Notes under the pieces: model-generated
What the model saw: the letters and a program-made list of their open reading frames with translations, nothing else
Told to the model about the DNA's origin: nothing
Database searches by the model: none
Source of the DNA: Hymenolepis diminuta
Lineage: Eukaryota; Platyhelminthes; Cestoda; Cyclophyllidea; Hymenolepididae
NCBI GenBank assembly: GCA_900708905.1
Contig: CAADRB010000056.1
Coordinates: 117,811-181,810, forward strand
Length of the DNA: 64,000 nt
Reading direction: 5' to 3'
Shown: positions 43,001 to 53,509 of the stretch, piece by piece
How positions within the stretch are numbered: the stretch's first letter is position 1
Layout of the letters: each line of letters begins with the position of its first letter
Translations under genes and position numbers: made by a program

Positions 43001-46000
43001 AAAAAATACATACTAATGCAAGCCCTGCCCGGGTTATACTAATTTTACCTCATTTATGTTCGTTCCCTTTCTCCCTTACTAAATTAGTCGTCAGCTTATT
43101 AGATGAAAAAGTTTAAATTAATTTCACCATGAGAGAAGTTTCCTTGTCAAGAGAACAATAGGAATGGAAGCAAAATTACAACATTGTAACAATGTATAAC
43201 TTGATCATTTAAATTTTATAGTGCGTTTAAGTCGTCCAAACAAATTTTTCTATTTCGGTTTGATTAAATTAGAGCAACGATCCTCTTTATTAGTAGGCCA
43301 TTTTTCCTGGAGACAACTTTAAAACTTAACCCCTAGCATTAGGTGAAGGAAAGAGACATGCCTAGAGGTCAGACTTAAGGAGGAGAGAGGTTACCCAATA
43401 AATCTGTCAACATAGATGGCAATTAACTAGTTAGACCGGTAACCAAATTGGTGAATGCTAACCTGGAGAAATGGTGATGAATTCACCAAGTATATGCAGA
43501 GGAAAGACTGGAGTAAAGACTAGTGCCTTAAATCATGTCCCTCTTTTAAGTTAGTAATTTCTAAATTAATCATTCAAGATAAAAGACCTATTATTGATCA
43601 ATTCTATTAATTATACACAAGAATGTCTGTTAGGAGATTTATACAACATTTTGGTTTTATTAGCCTTGTTTTAGTTTATGTTAATTTCGTTAAACCCTTT
43701 CAAGCACAAATGTTCGTGCTCGGAAAGAGTTCGAAGGAGAATTATCATACTTCTTTTAAAAATGCTTTTTTCAGCATTCATTTTAGAGAAAAAAGTTCAA
43801 ATTCGAATCATATGTGACGGAAATCTTTATACGCTAACTCCACACGAGTAGACAATTTCAAAATAAAGTAAATGGAAATTGAGAAATTTAATCTTACATT
43901 AGATCTTTCCTTCACCATGCCAAAAAATTAGCCGCAGAAGACGGTTTCGTACCATTAAACAGAACAGAATGACGCATTACAGAAGTTAAAGGAAGAGGAA
44001 CAAATTCCTCTTTAAGAGTCTCTCCATTATGACCCTACTTACTGCTGGAAAAGACAAAAACACACCAATTAGCACATAACTCACTTTACGTTTAATTGTG
44101 CAAAAATGGGTGCAATAGACTTTGCTTTCCAAAAGACCCAAAAAGGGAACGCCAATTTAATACCCCGAAAATGATTTTGATTTCACAAACACAATTCTAC
44201 AGACATCAACTTCAAAGTCAACTTTCTGAATTAAAACAAAGCAATTAATGTGATGAATGGTGCCCCACCCCTTTTGGACTTTGAATATCATCCCACAAAA
44301 ACTGCGCACAATTAATGGTGTGTAGGAAACTTGAAGAGAGAATGCCAGGAATTTCGATTTCATACCTAGTAAAGAATGCTAGCCTATTTGTGCAATAATA
44401 TTCCATTTCCAATAAAAGTCACACAGTTAATGGCCGCACGAAAAAAAGAAAATAAACCACCATATTAAGTCAGGGGGGAGGAGGGAGAGAAGTCGATAAA
44501 ACGCAAATGAATTTAGCTGGGGTTGATTAGACTATATTAACGCGAATATATATTTGGGTGAAAATAATCTAACTAAATAATTATCGGCTTTTCACTTTCG
44601 GAAAAATTACAACTATTAATTAATTGATCTTTTGACCAATAGGGATAATAATTGTATCTGACAGCTGTATTTGAGTGGTTGAAGGTCCGAAATGCTGAAT
44701 GCTGCTCTAACCTTCCTGAAAAAAGATAACTATAATGAAAATCCAAAAATACTTTAAAGACTTTTTCGTTCTATTACAGAAAATTTTAGTGAAACAGTGA
44801 ATTAATGGAAAATGTTACAGTAGGTTGGGGAGGAAAATAAAGAAACGTGCGGGTGATTGCTGTTGCCAATTTGTTTGCACATGAGTAAAAAGTCCAACAG
44901 TCCTACACACAATCTAAGGTAATTTAGGCAGCAATAAACGTAAACAATAGACTGCTAAAATTTCAAAATTCTCACGGAAAATGGTAAAAACCTTGCAAAT
45001 GACCAGTGATAATAGCTATATTAATTTCAATGGGGTAAGGAGAAACGGTCGTTTTGAATAAACATATGAACATATCTAGTAACCTCGAAATAAATGTAGA
45101 TTATTTGGGAAACGCAAATAGATACTTAACAAGGTAGATCTAGCAGAATTGTTGGCTTCATCACAGACCAACTTCTTTTATACAATAAATACCGCTCTTC
45201 CTCATCATGACACTATGATGAAAAATATAATAACGTTTAATCAATTCATCTTAACCGATGTAGATAGGCTCTAGTAAACCAATGAAAAATTTGAAAGAGA
45301 GAGTAGTTCCTCAGAAATGAAATAAACTGAAAACATGACTTCATCTTCCAACCTTAATCTCCAACAATCGATTTATTTATGAATTAGTTATTATTTCCCA
45401 TGACAAATCAAAACAATTACAAATTCTATTCCTGGAGAGGCAGCTAAGCACAGAGAATATTCGAATAGCTCAAATATGGTGAAAAGGTGAGAGATTGAGT
45501 GAAAATAGAGAACGGAGATTGAGTGTTCAAAAGAACTCCTCTCTATATGAGTTTTAGATTCATTGAATTGTTAACCTCTTGCCAAATGCATTTAGGTCGT
45601 TGCAATCAAATTTAGATTCTGACCTAACGCTCTTAAACTAATTCGTGTCCGATTGAGAAGCCTGCAGGCTCTATCTCTTCGGAGAGTTTAAGTACAACTA
45701 AATGGCATCGGCTAGTGTATTTTCCAAATAGAACTTTCTGATTGTCCATATATCTTCCTATGAAGGTAAAAAAATAAAAAACAAGTATGACAGTTGCAGT
45801 AACTTTAATCCTCATCTGCGTTATCTGTTATCGTGGTTCGCTTATCGATTTTTATGTGGTTTATTGCCTTCTTTTCATGTTTCTGCATTTATAACTCATT
45901 CTCCTGGCCTTTTGACAATTCACCGATTTTTCCCCGTAAACCAACAACCTCACTGTGAGTTTTACTCTCTCACACAATCACATTTTCAGCTTACTGGTCA

Positions 46001-49000
46001 CAGGATTGCTGTATACTCCCTATTTTTCTCTGATAAATACTCTATTTTTCGACTCTTATGCTCCTTAGATGCAGCGTTCGAGTTAGTACTGTTGGGAAGT
46101 GCTCAAGATTGATTAGTTATTTTTTTCTTCATCTTGCATGACATCTTCTAAGCCATGCAGAATCTCGTCCAGAAAGGTACTACATTGATTCGCATACTAT
46201 GAATCATTAGTCAAACCAAATGGCTAAACTAAATGTGAAACAAAATGGCAGTTTATTTCACCACGTGTAATTCTTTATCCGATTGCCCAATCAGTTAAGC
46301 GAGTGAACTTTCTGGAAAGCTGTAATAATAAGCAGCTAGCCTTCACGTGCCAATAAATAGCAAACGCGGATGAGGAGGTGTTGGCATAAAAAAAATAAAT
46401 AAACGAAATGCGGCCTTTTCAAACAAGGCTGCAAATACCTAGATTAAAGAAAGTAATCTAGAAAACGATGACTGAAAATAACATTCATTAGAAAAAAGTG
46501 GACTTATTTTGTAAATGATTGCAGATCGTTCATAGATCTAAAAAAGCTCAGTTCTTTTCATTCAATTGTTATAAGACATAGACATAATCAACCACTTAAC
46601 AACCAGGTATACCAAAGGCTGAAATATAATCTTAGAATCTTACAACAGAAAAGTAGTCAGTGAAACACATGTTTTATCTGTTGTCTATTTATGAACAGAA
46701 AATTATTATGAAAAATAAGAGAAACATCTGCAAGTGACTAAATGGTATAGTAAAGCTCGAAATGCAAGCACTAGAAAAGGGGAAATGAATAAACCGCTTA
46801 GAGATCAAAAGATGCATAAAAACAGAGAGAAACATCCTAGGTACTCCCTCTCGACCCTACAATTCGTGGTGCACTTTAACTATACTAGAAGTAAGACATT
46901 CATTTCATCATATCTAACATTTTAATCGTGGCATTTCACTTTCATTTCAAGTTTGAAATCCATCCGAAAGCCTAAATGAAATTTCCAGTTATCATAATTA
47001 CTAACTCACTCTGATGTAAAAAAAATCTGAAAATCAAATCTAAATGTACTATGTTATATAGAATCATATTAACGGAAAGCGCAGAATAAGCAGTACAATC
47101 TTACAAAGTTACCAGTTTCTTCCCGCAAGAATTAAAATAACACCGGAATCGTATCCTTCTTCCTCCAATGTTATAACTATCTAGCCTGTTCAAAGAATTT
47201 AATTTCTCGAAAGGATATATGGGACTTTTTTTCAGATAAATACCTGTTCTAATTATACTATATCCGCGGACGTCTATATAGTCCCACAACGATTCCTGGA
47301 TCATGTAGATTAAATTGGAACATAAATCTAGAAATACTACGTTCTCAAAACTGGTTTGTCTAAATCAAACACTACCAAAAAATTAGATAACTACACAAAT
47401 ACTGACGGTAGAACAGCTAGGAAAGAGAATCATCGCTAATCAGATCATCTTATTTCAATCTCCTGACAGAATAATAAGACTGATGGTCAATTAAAGAGTA
47501 AGAGATGAAAACATGCAAACATTATTCAACGCTTTCTGCATTTTTCCAGATTATTACTGGATTTAGTATTCATAAACGCAGAGCAGATCGGAGAAATTGG
47601 ATTATTAACCGTCACAAATCCCCAATTTAATCGACAACTCTCAAAATCACAATACGTAGAAAGCTGCTAAAACTCATAGGATTTAATTAACAAAGCACTA
47701 TTATAATTAAGTGCAAAATTTGAAGCATTTCCCTTGATTGTGAGAAATCTCATAAGAACTGTTTTTATGAAAACTCGTTATTGTCACCCAACCACCTTCA
47801 AATATCTAGAGAGCAAGGGGGTATCAACAGATGATGCCAAGACTTCAAACCTAATTCATTGGAAGTCACATATCTCCCTGAATGGTTAATATGTTTGATA
47901 TCAGAATTAACTGATCATATTTATTTGATTAAATAAACCAAATGGATTAAGAGCAAATGTAAAAGGTTATACTTTATCTGAGTAGTAAAAGCAGCATCCA
48001 GTGAGAAGCTTAAAATAATGATAACAAGATATAGAGCACTTAAATAACAGAATAGGCAGTCATGCTATTACGAGTTTCTATCCATGGCTGAAAACGAACC
48101 AAATATCAAAGATCCAACAACCCCAATAGAAGTTCTCTGTCTTTCAAGGCCGTCTTCAAATTTCAATTTCCTTTCTCCTTAGGAAATACAATTCTGAAAG
48201 TCATAGATCTTCGTACCCACCTCGTATTTTGATATATAAAAAAAACATGAACTAGTGGGTCAAAGGTATTGAATAAACAGAATTGTAATCATGGAATGCG
48301 AGGCTTAAAATTCAACTAAATCAACAAAATAAGTACCTAGTGAGAAGCGGAGTTTACTAATAGTCAGTTATCTAACGCTAGACAATAAGGTAGGCAAAAC
48401 CACATTTTACGGCCTCCAAAATGTACAAACTAGCAGGGCAAGGTGAGGAAAAAGGAGATTAGTTCCACGCAGCCAATAAGCAATGCGAGATCAGATCAGC
48501 GATCAACTCGATCAACAACTCGCACTAAATCACGATGCTACTGCAATTAAACCCAGCCGTCTACTGCAACGAAAATAAATTTCTTTTCTCTGTTTTTTTT
48601 CATCAATTGTACATTTGTAAACAATAAACAAAGCAAAGGAATGCCCACTGTTGCGTACATTAAGGAAATTATGGGAAACAAACAAATTAGTGACTGCTTA
48701 ACACTATAACAAAGCAATATTTAAATAAGAAAATATTTAAGATAATCTATTTCATGAAGAACTTTCATAAGGACAAGTTTACTGCACCCTAAGTTTAACT
48801 GGGATGAAACAACTCAAAAGAATAAAATACGGTAAATACGTACAACTTAAATTCATCCGTTGTTTCATGTTACTAAAATAGAATCGATTGAGTAGCATAT
48901 AATGCAGCAAATCGTGTGTCCGAAGTATTTATTTAAGGTCAAATGTTTACTTCTGGTATAAACGATAAGGAAAAAATTTTAAGTGTTTGGTAAAGAGTTA

Positions 49001-49708
49001 AATATTTCGAAATTTTGGAAGACCGTTGAGCGAGGTAATGCAATTATCGAGGAGTGACAGGGTCAAATAATCTGAAGTGACATAAACCTGTACCTTGTCA
49101 TGGCAAGCCAATCATAAGAAAATTTAGAACTAAGATGAATAAAGACAGAAAAATGAAACCTACAACTGGAAAAAACACACTGTTTTTTTCATAAAGTTTA
49201 TGTAAATAAAAAATGCAAGGCATGAAAACTAGTAGGCATAATAATGCACATGAAAAACCGAAATCTGCTTTATTTAAATAGCATTCTTAAATGAGACCAT
49301 GGCAATTAGCAATATCTAGGAAATAACTTTACATTCTTTAAGAAAAAATAATAGATAAAACGTGGGGATCATGAAAAGGAAGCTATTATTAAGCTAAGAC
49401 AAAGAAGGACAAATCTTCACAAATAAACTGTAAAAACAAAAAAGTGGATATTTAGCAAAAAAATGCTTGAGTTCTCTGTAATAGAACTACTTTGTTTGCA
49501 AAAAGTAATTAAAACTCCAAAATGCTCAAAACATAATGAATAGTCAAGTAGATATGATGTATTATATGAAAAAACAAAAAGAAGAATTATTTATTTATCA
49601 GTAAAATCCTTTGACTTAAGGTGAAATAAAAAGGTTAAACTCACGGAAAAAGTCGAAGGCACAATCTAGCTGCTCGTCCGAAAGCCTGGAAATGTCATGG
49701 TTAGACAT
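18673..49708 (-). CDS. TRAK: TRAK/Milton family mitochondrial transport adaptor (split gene)
   Basis: Adaptor of the TRAK/Milton/HAP1 family, which couples mitochondria (through Miro) to kinesin-1 and dynein-dynactin. Translated exons follow vertebrate TRAK1 in order: an N-terminal helix (LSDEQLDCAFDFFLLYDQ), a CC1-box-like AAQIG at about residues 55-59, GMKDELLQ, coiled coil, ELREMKDKYDES, a Spindly-like LADEL at about residues 318-322, acidic and S/P-rich linkers, and the Milton segment LQLVKRLQGSGVLQRWQRLA from about residue 517. Ten exons have both borders resolved (49645-49708, 36570-36646, 29839-29955, 26707-26861, 24524-24617, 23306-23488, 22138-22436, 21949-22067, 21688-21910, 21341-21559). 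The acceptor of 21270 and a terminal exon (18673-19072) are also clear; the stretch between them is unresolved. The N terminus is much shorter than in vertebrate TRAKs, and an in-frame TAA lies upstream of the chosen ATG. HAP1 or CDR2 were considered, but the Milton segment favours TRAK. Confidence 0.9.
19073..19640 (-). CDS. Probable TRAK exon(s), borders unresolved
   Basis: This stretch is clearly GC-richer than the introns around it. One minus-strand frame is open from about 19510 to a stop at 19208, with Ser/Pro/Gln-rich sequence (SFFSPPRLDALPSWAEQQPQ) that resembles a disordered adaptor tail. Possible acceptors are CATGTAG near 19595 and CTCTAG near 19481. A donor AG|GTCTTT within the frame would leave the two bases needed to join the exon starting at 19072, but it is a weak site. 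The part just above 19072 is pyrimidine-rich intron. Coding status is likely; exact limits are not established. Confidence 0.5.
21021..21270 (-). CDS. TRAK: TRAK exon 11 (Milton segment; 3' end uncertain)
   Basis: Starts after a TTTCAG acceptor at 21271-21272, completing an isoleucine codon, and reads RPQRLQLVKRLQGSGVLQRW followed by QRLATPSFTAALYERPLSG. This is the best family marker in the gene: TRAK1 has EKLQIVKPLEGSATLHHWQQ and LAQPHLGGILDPRPG here. The frame stays open to a stop at 21021-21023. Possible donors lie at GTAACG (exon end 21120), GTATAC (21101) and GTAATA (21047). I cannot choose between these, or exclude an isoform that ends at 21021. Confidence 0.85.
21341..21559 (-). CDS. 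TRAK: TRAK exon 10 (proline/serine linker)
   Basis: 219 bases. The acceptor TTTCAAG and donor GTAAGT match the flanking phases. It reads RVLPPPKLPETEAQQKRQEK through SSRESSVNRRSWVI to a Pro/Phe/Ser-rich end. An alternative acceptor two bases downstream (CAAGAG) would break the frame, so it is not used here. Confidence 0.82.
21688..21910 (-). CDS. TRAK: TRAK exon 9 (acidic linker)
   Basis: 223 bases between TTTAG and GTAAGG, phase 1 in and phase 2 out. The middle is strongly acidic (GIDLDLDDPDMDEVVEIVGE). No domain recognised. The open frame and phase agreement on both sides support it as coding. Confidence 0.82.
21949..22067 (-). CDS. TRAK: TRAK exon 8
   Basis: 119 bases with a TATAG acceptor and GTATGA donor. 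It completes a glutamine codon and reads PVQSTSRNQEKPLKPARVDN, then GSAEWDDPTLDSSGFVSSS, leaving phase 1. This is a low-complexity, acidic and serine-rich linker with no clear domain. It is assigned to the gene by splice phase and strand. Confidence 0.82.
22138..22436 (-). CDS. TRAK: TRAK exon 7 (end of HAP1_N region, Spindly-like motif)
   Basis: 299 bases, phase 0 in and phase 2 out (TTTAG acceptor, GTAAGA donor). It includes ELREMKDKYDESLTLYSQAQ and a later LFNLADELAYL. TRAK1 has ELRELEDKYAECMEMLHEAQ followed by a serine-rich linker and SLAAEIEG. The LADEL stretch fits the Spindly-motif pattern used by adaptors to bind the pointed end of dynactin; function here is inferred from family and position. 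Confidence 0.92.
22640..22790 (+). repeat. tRNA-related SINE copy in a TRAK intron
   Basis: GCTAACGTGCTCGTCGGGGA, ATCAAAGATTATGTGTTCGACC and GATGGCAGAATTCGAGTTTC TCACC follow the order of the copy at 14330. It lies in the intron between TRAK exons 6 and 7, in antisense orientation to the gene. Confidence 0.68.
23306..23488 (-). CDS. TRAK: TRAK exon 6 (coiled coil)
   Basis: Sixty-one codons in phase 0 between a TCTAG acceptor and a GTGTGA donor. It contains RQDEQQAVAMKECLRKLGDA and RSDALVQQQHQVDALAARSR, rich in Q, E, A and L as expected for a long coiled coil. It corresponds to the KEQQLVNDCVKELRDANVQI region of TRAK1. The donor is weaker than its neighbours, but phase agrees on both sides. 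Confidence 0.88.
24524..24617 (-). CDS. TRAK: TRAK exon 5 (coiled coil)
   Basis: 94 bases with a TATAG acceptor and GTAAGT donor. It completes the split threonine codon of exon 4 and ends in phase 0. The translation contains IELIHRKLQSLENENASIRN, a coiled-coil segment aligning with LDSLQKKLKDLEEENVVLRS of TRAK1. Confidence 0.9.
26225..26395 (-). repeat. tRNA-related SINE copy in a TRAK intron
   Basis: On the minus strand it reads GTTCGTCTGTCAAGTCAGAG, ATCACGGGTTCGATGCC (a near-ideal box B), GTCTGGCTAATAAAGGGAGT and GGCAGAATTCGATTATTTCACC. It has the same orientation as the TRAK gene and lies in the intron between exons 4 and 5. Confidence 0.72.
26707..26861 (-). CDS. TRAK: TRAK exon 4
   Basis: 155 bases, phase 0 in and phase 2 out, with a TAG acceptor and GTAAGT donor. 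It reads INQLQHTLGMKDELLQMWND and continues into an acidic, serine-containing stretch (EELPSDDTSCGTMDEP). It matches the TRAK1 segment VSQLRHELSMKDELLQFYT and its acidic follow-on. Confidence 0.92.
29115..29290 (+). repeat. tRNA-related SINE, degraded copy
   Basis: CACGAGATCAATACTAG stands at the box-B position, followed by CAACCAAACTGGTTAATCCA GG and GTGATGGAATGGGAGTTTCTCA, matching the body of the copy at 14330. Strongly mutated. Confidence 0.55.
29839..29955 (-). CDS. TRAK: TRAK exon 3 (CC1-box-like helix)
   Basis: Thirty-nine codons in phase 0 between TTTAG and GTGAGT. It reads KQSDLQMAAQIGKSLLDRNR, then ELDRRLRESENQVAAAMET. The AAxxG pattern (AAQIG) is the CC1-box signature by which several adaptors bind dynein light intermediate chain. 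TRAK1 has LELAARIGQSLLKKNKTL at the same place. CDR2 has a similar local sequence, so this exon alone would not decide the family. Confidence 0.92.
29956..36569 (-). other. TRAK intron 2
   Basis: 6.6 kb between exons 2 and 3, AT-rich. An 86-codon minus-strand frame at 30921-31181 is not an exon by homology, because TRAK1 has no insertion at this point. Nothing else is supported. Confidence 0.7.
36570..36646 (-). CDS. TRAK: TRAK exon 2
   Basis: Seventy-seven bases between an acceptor ending CCCAG and a GTGAGT donor. It completes a leucine codon with exon 1 and reads LLYDQKLKQMENCLDDPEAL followed by RHILNN, ending in phase 0. It matches the part of TRAK1 just before the CC1-box helix (LLCAERVGQMTKTYNDIDAV). 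Confidence 0.88.
39462..39560 (+). repeat. Possible SINE head, degraded
   Basis: ATGGCGTAGCGGTTAATCTA looks like a box A. The later AAATGGTGACTTAGTGAG may be the remains of the body. The box B is not clear, so this is a weak assignment. Confidence 0.4.
42899..42910. repeat. GC-rich palindrome in an AT-rich intron
   Basis: GGTGGCGCCACC is a perfect 12-base palindrome inside the 13-kb first TRAK intron, where G/C runs are rare. Confidence 0.5.
43405..43505 (+). repeat. Possible SINE copy, degraded
   Basis: GATGGCAATTAACTAGTTAG followed by GTAACCAAATTGGTGAATGC TAACC and AATGGTGATGAATTCACC is similar to the body of the copy at 14330, but with many differences. Confidence 0.4.
49645..49708 (-). 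CDS. TRAK: TRAK exon 1 (start codon)
   Basis: Encodes MSNHDISRLSDEQLDCAFDFF and ends in phase 1 at a GTGAGT donor. The ATG is at 49708-49706. Reading upstream in frame gives TAA seven codons earlier with no other ATG and no AG acceptor between, so this is the likely start. The sequence aligns with the LTTEQIEETLKYFLL segment of TRAK1, so roughly the first hundred residues of the vertebrate protein have no counterpart here. The following intron is about 13 kb. Confidence 0.85.
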
Positions 49709-52149
49709 TGTGATGAGTTTAATCAATTAAATAAATAGATATGTGTTAAACTATTGCGGTAAAACACTGTCACATCGATTTCTAAAAGAAAAAAAAATAA
49801 TCAAGTTAAGAAGAATAAAGAGAAAACAGCTATCTAAACAAGCAGTACTAATTCCAAAATATGGCTAAACTATTTTAAAAAATGGCGGTTTATCAGAATA
49901 ATCGAGACAAATGTTTACTCAATATCCACGTAAAGGACAAATCTACAGTTGTAGAAGGAAGTAAACTGTTTAATTTCGCGAATCTGACGGCACGCTGTAT
50001 TTTTGTATTTCGGTGATACTATAACAGATCATAGATAAATGGACATGCTGAAAACATATGTACAGACATTTCACTGGCAACTGATTTACAGATGTTTATC
50101 TCTTCCAATATGAAACCACATCTAATTCCGGGCATTGTGATTATGAATAAAATAATCGGACTTATGCCAAACACCGCACGCACCAATGCACATATGCTTC
50201 AGACTAATCTATCTCGTTAAAACTGTGCTGAAATTATCAATTTCCAAGAATATATAAGTTGTCATCAACCGTACACATGTAATCACGAAATGTTTTAAGT
50301 TAAATTGCCATAAAAATCGCAACTAATTTATTATTAATTCAATTTATGACTTCAAAATAACCTTACGGCAAGAGAAAGAAAATAATTCGCCAGCTTACCC
50401 AAAAACCTATCACAAAGATGATAGGTTCAGACACAGTGCACTTAAAATATGACCTTCCTGAAGGTCATCTAGTCAATTAGGTTTTCTTAAAATATTATAA
50501 ATTTTTCGCTTTTTGCTTTTTCTTAATTTAGTAAAAAAATATTAAGAAAGTAAATAATAGCTATTATATACGTTAGTTAGACTCAGTTAGGGATCGATTT
50601 TCCTGTTGCAAAAATTTAATATTTAAAATGAAAAGCTACACAGAATAATTGGACCTTGAAATGTGGATGACAAATTTTGATTTTGTTTTTAATTTTGTAG
50701 TCTATTATGAAAACTGAAAAACTTGGAAATTCTCGTTCAAGAATTATCCAAAACATTCCCACATATTTACTTGTAGATAAGAGGCCCATTTCAGACGCTT
50801 AGTCTCTCTAATTATCATTTTTATTGTGCTCACCAAAATATCAAAAAAGCATGGCTAAAACAAAGTCTTTTTTCTATCATTTAAATAGACTGCTTTCTAA
50901 GATTTTATCTGGACTCTGATTTAAATCATAGCCTTTGATTTTTTGTAAATTGACCACAGAGTTCTCAATTTTCTCTTTCTATTCGGTTGCCTTAGTATAA
51001 TGCCATTAATTTTCTCTTCCACCGACATTGAATACTTTCACTACATCGCCATGAAATTGTAAGATGCATTGAATGGGCATTTCTCATGATTCGTTAGAAT
51101 ATTGAAAACTTGACTCTGTGAATGCTTTCTTTTCTTTTTTAACATACAGCTTTTATTGATCCCTATTGGAGAGTAAGAAATTTTCACACAAAGGAAAAAA
51201 AGTAGGTTTCTTGGAGTTCTTAATATTATCAATTCTTCCCACGTTCCAGTCAAACATATTTCGAAATTTCAATTTTTATAAAGGTATCTAGAAGCGCATA
51301 TCCTTAAATGTCGTATTTTTGGTCATATGAATAACAAAATTTACGCATACATGATGTATTTGCCATTAATCTGCTTATTACGGATATTCATTTGTCTCTG
51401 TACTGAAATCTTCTTATTAAACTGTTCTTTGGCCTCAAGGTTTATGCTTTCCAGCATTCTGACGGTTTCTAAGACATTTATTTATTTCCCATGACATGAC
51501 AAAAAATATTTCCGAAGTTTCATCGTGGAAAAACACCCGAACATATAGAAAGTAAGAGTCCAGAAAAGAAGACTATGTTCACAGTTTAAGGAGAATTGTA
51601 GATTAGGTAGTATTATTGAGAGTCAGTAAATCAGGAGAATTCTACGTCATCCGAGCTCCAGAATTATTAGGCCAACTGTTGTTTCAAGTTGAAGTTTTTC
51701 ACTCTTTTCCTTTCTTTTCGTTATCTTGTTTTGTGCAGGGATAATCTGGGTGACAATTTTTCATATGATTTTAGAGCCATCTCCTTTTAGCGCAATTTTT
51801 GTAGCGCCTATCCATTACGGAGAAATCTACCAGTTGACAGATCATCTTCGGGTTTATGGTGATCAATCCCTCAATGCCTTCTCTTTTCACTTTCATCTGC
51901 GAAGAATCGATTAAACCTAGAACTCACATATATTATTTCACATTTATACACACCTTTCAGTTGTGGTTGACGTTTACTAATGCAATGAATGGAATTCTTT
52001 GATTTAGCATTACACTTTCGCCTTCTCGCAAATGCCAATTTCGCAACCGCTTGAAGTTTTCTCAACCAAATAATTGTATGGTTATATATTTTTGGTAAGT
52101 GGGATTTCGGTAGCTCTTTTGTTAATGTCATCTTTGTGAAGACTTGCCC
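49709..52149. other. Region upstream of the TRAK start
   Basis: The 5' UTR and promoter of TRAK should lie here, but no core promoter element stands out from the AT-rich background. The twin hairpins at 50404-50468 are the only clear structure. The 86-codon minus frame at 51871-52131 may be the tail of the LINE remnant. Confidence 0.5.
50404..50468. repeat. Two neighbouring perfect hairpins
   Basis: AACCTATC (50404-50411) pairs with GATAGGTT (50420-50427), and ATGACCTTC (50449-50457) pairs with GAAGGTCAT (50460-50468) with a two-base loop. No gene is attached to them. Confidence 0.6.
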
Positions 52150-53140
52150 ATGGCTTTAACCTTCACCTTAGCAGTTCTCTCTTTGTAACTTTCTCATAGG
52201 AACTTTTAACATTAGAATTTTGATGCTCTTATTACCCTTAACACGATTCTTCAAGCAGTGTTCTGCATGGCCTTTAATTTATTATCACCCATTGTACGAT
52301 AAAAACTGTAAATAAACATTTCCAATGTCTTTTCTCAAGTTTTGATCAATAACACTATCGATCTTAGAATAGAAATAAGTCCAACTGGCTATTCTTCAGT
52401 TATTATAATATTTATTTTTCCAGAATCATTTGCCAGGTCTTTGTAGTTTACTAGCTAGCCAAAGCAGGTAATAAGAGCTCAGACACTTGTTCTCACGCAA
52501 TCGATAGAGTGATGAGGCACAAGTCATGTATACTTTCATGATTTCCCGACGACCATTCGAGTCCTGAAGAACCCAATATACTGACTTTCAAATCCTCGCC
52601 GGTTACGTGTACTCCATCTAAGAGTGACTGAAAACATTTTTGAAGAGTAGCGTACCTTCTTTGAATTCATGTCTGATGCCTCTCTCCAAGGTAAGTCTTT
52701 CATTCGAGTCTCTTATTTGACCTTTCGAGATACTGATAGTCTAATGCAATTGATTATTTTCAGGGAATCAAATAAAAGGCCTTTCTGGGATCAAAAAATA
52801 TGAGAATTGTTCCCTACTGACGATCATTAGTTTCTGGCTTACTGTTCCTACATCATGAACCGTACTGGTTCCCAGTACTAAAACCATGTTGGGTATTTGA
52901 TAAATTTCCTCTTATACGGAAATTCAGCCTGTCACAGACCATTGATGTAAGGTATTTCCCCATCGTGTCAAGAAGGGAGATACTTATATTGTTAGCAGGG
53001 CATTTGTAGATATTGATTACCTCAGAATCTATCCAGCCAACAGTCAATAAAGTATCTTAGCAGGAGTTTATCAAGTAGTGGTTCAGATCGTAGTCCATTC
53101 AGACCAAAAATTTTTTGATGATTTCAACCGGCATTTAGCT
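52150..53140 (-). pseudogene. Decayed LINE (non-LTR) reverse transcriptase remnant
   Basis: Several RT landmarks occur in the right order on the minus strand but in different frames. PANNISISLLDTMGKYL and SNTQHGF lie at about 53005-52880 (compare PANYRPISLLS...GK and SQHGF). FFDPRKAF lies at 52800-52765 (the D-x-KAFD palm motif). KLKAMQNTA lies at about 52285-52250 (the C-terminal LQN-AL block of Jockey/CR1-like elements). Frameshifts and stops throughout show that it is inactive. Exact limits and clade are not determinable by eye. Confidence 0.7.
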
Positions 53141-53243
53141 AATTGAAGTAGTTTCAATGTATTTTTATTTATATCACGAGACAATTTCCGATATTTGAAC
53201 AATGTTCAACAGAAGAATTCGGATCAACATCAAAAATCATTAT

Positions 53244-53266
53244 GTTACTTACAATTTGTAAGTAAC
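53244..53266. repeat. 23-base near-palindrome
   Basis: GTTACTTACAA and TTGTAAGTAAC are exact reverse complements separated by a single T. It lies between the LINE remnant and LTR-like copy 3. Confidence 0.65.
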
Positions 53267-53509
53267 AAAACAAAATGAAACATTTAGATCAAGTTAATTA
53301 GCACAACCCAGCTATCGGAATACCAAAAATTAGAAAGACAGATTTCTCATTAAGAAGGACTTTTATGTCCATCCTATGTCAAGCTCATTAGTATAATTGA
53401 CTTTCCGCTTTGAGATTGGATATAGAATTCATTCACTCTTCCATATAGGAACTTAATAAATCATATTAGGCATAATTTTATCCCCAAGGTATAAACTTAA
53501 AAGTCGCGG

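Larger units (their letters stand above)
36647..49644 (-). other. TRAK intron 1
   Basis: About 13 kb, very AT-rich, with two weak SINE-like copies (39462, 43405) and a small GC-rich palindrome at 42899. No nested gene is recognised on either strand. Confidence 0.7.

Noticed and set aside
50404..50468. Rho-independent terminators
   Set aside because: The context is eukaryotic; no gene ends here and no U-tract follows in a meaningful way.
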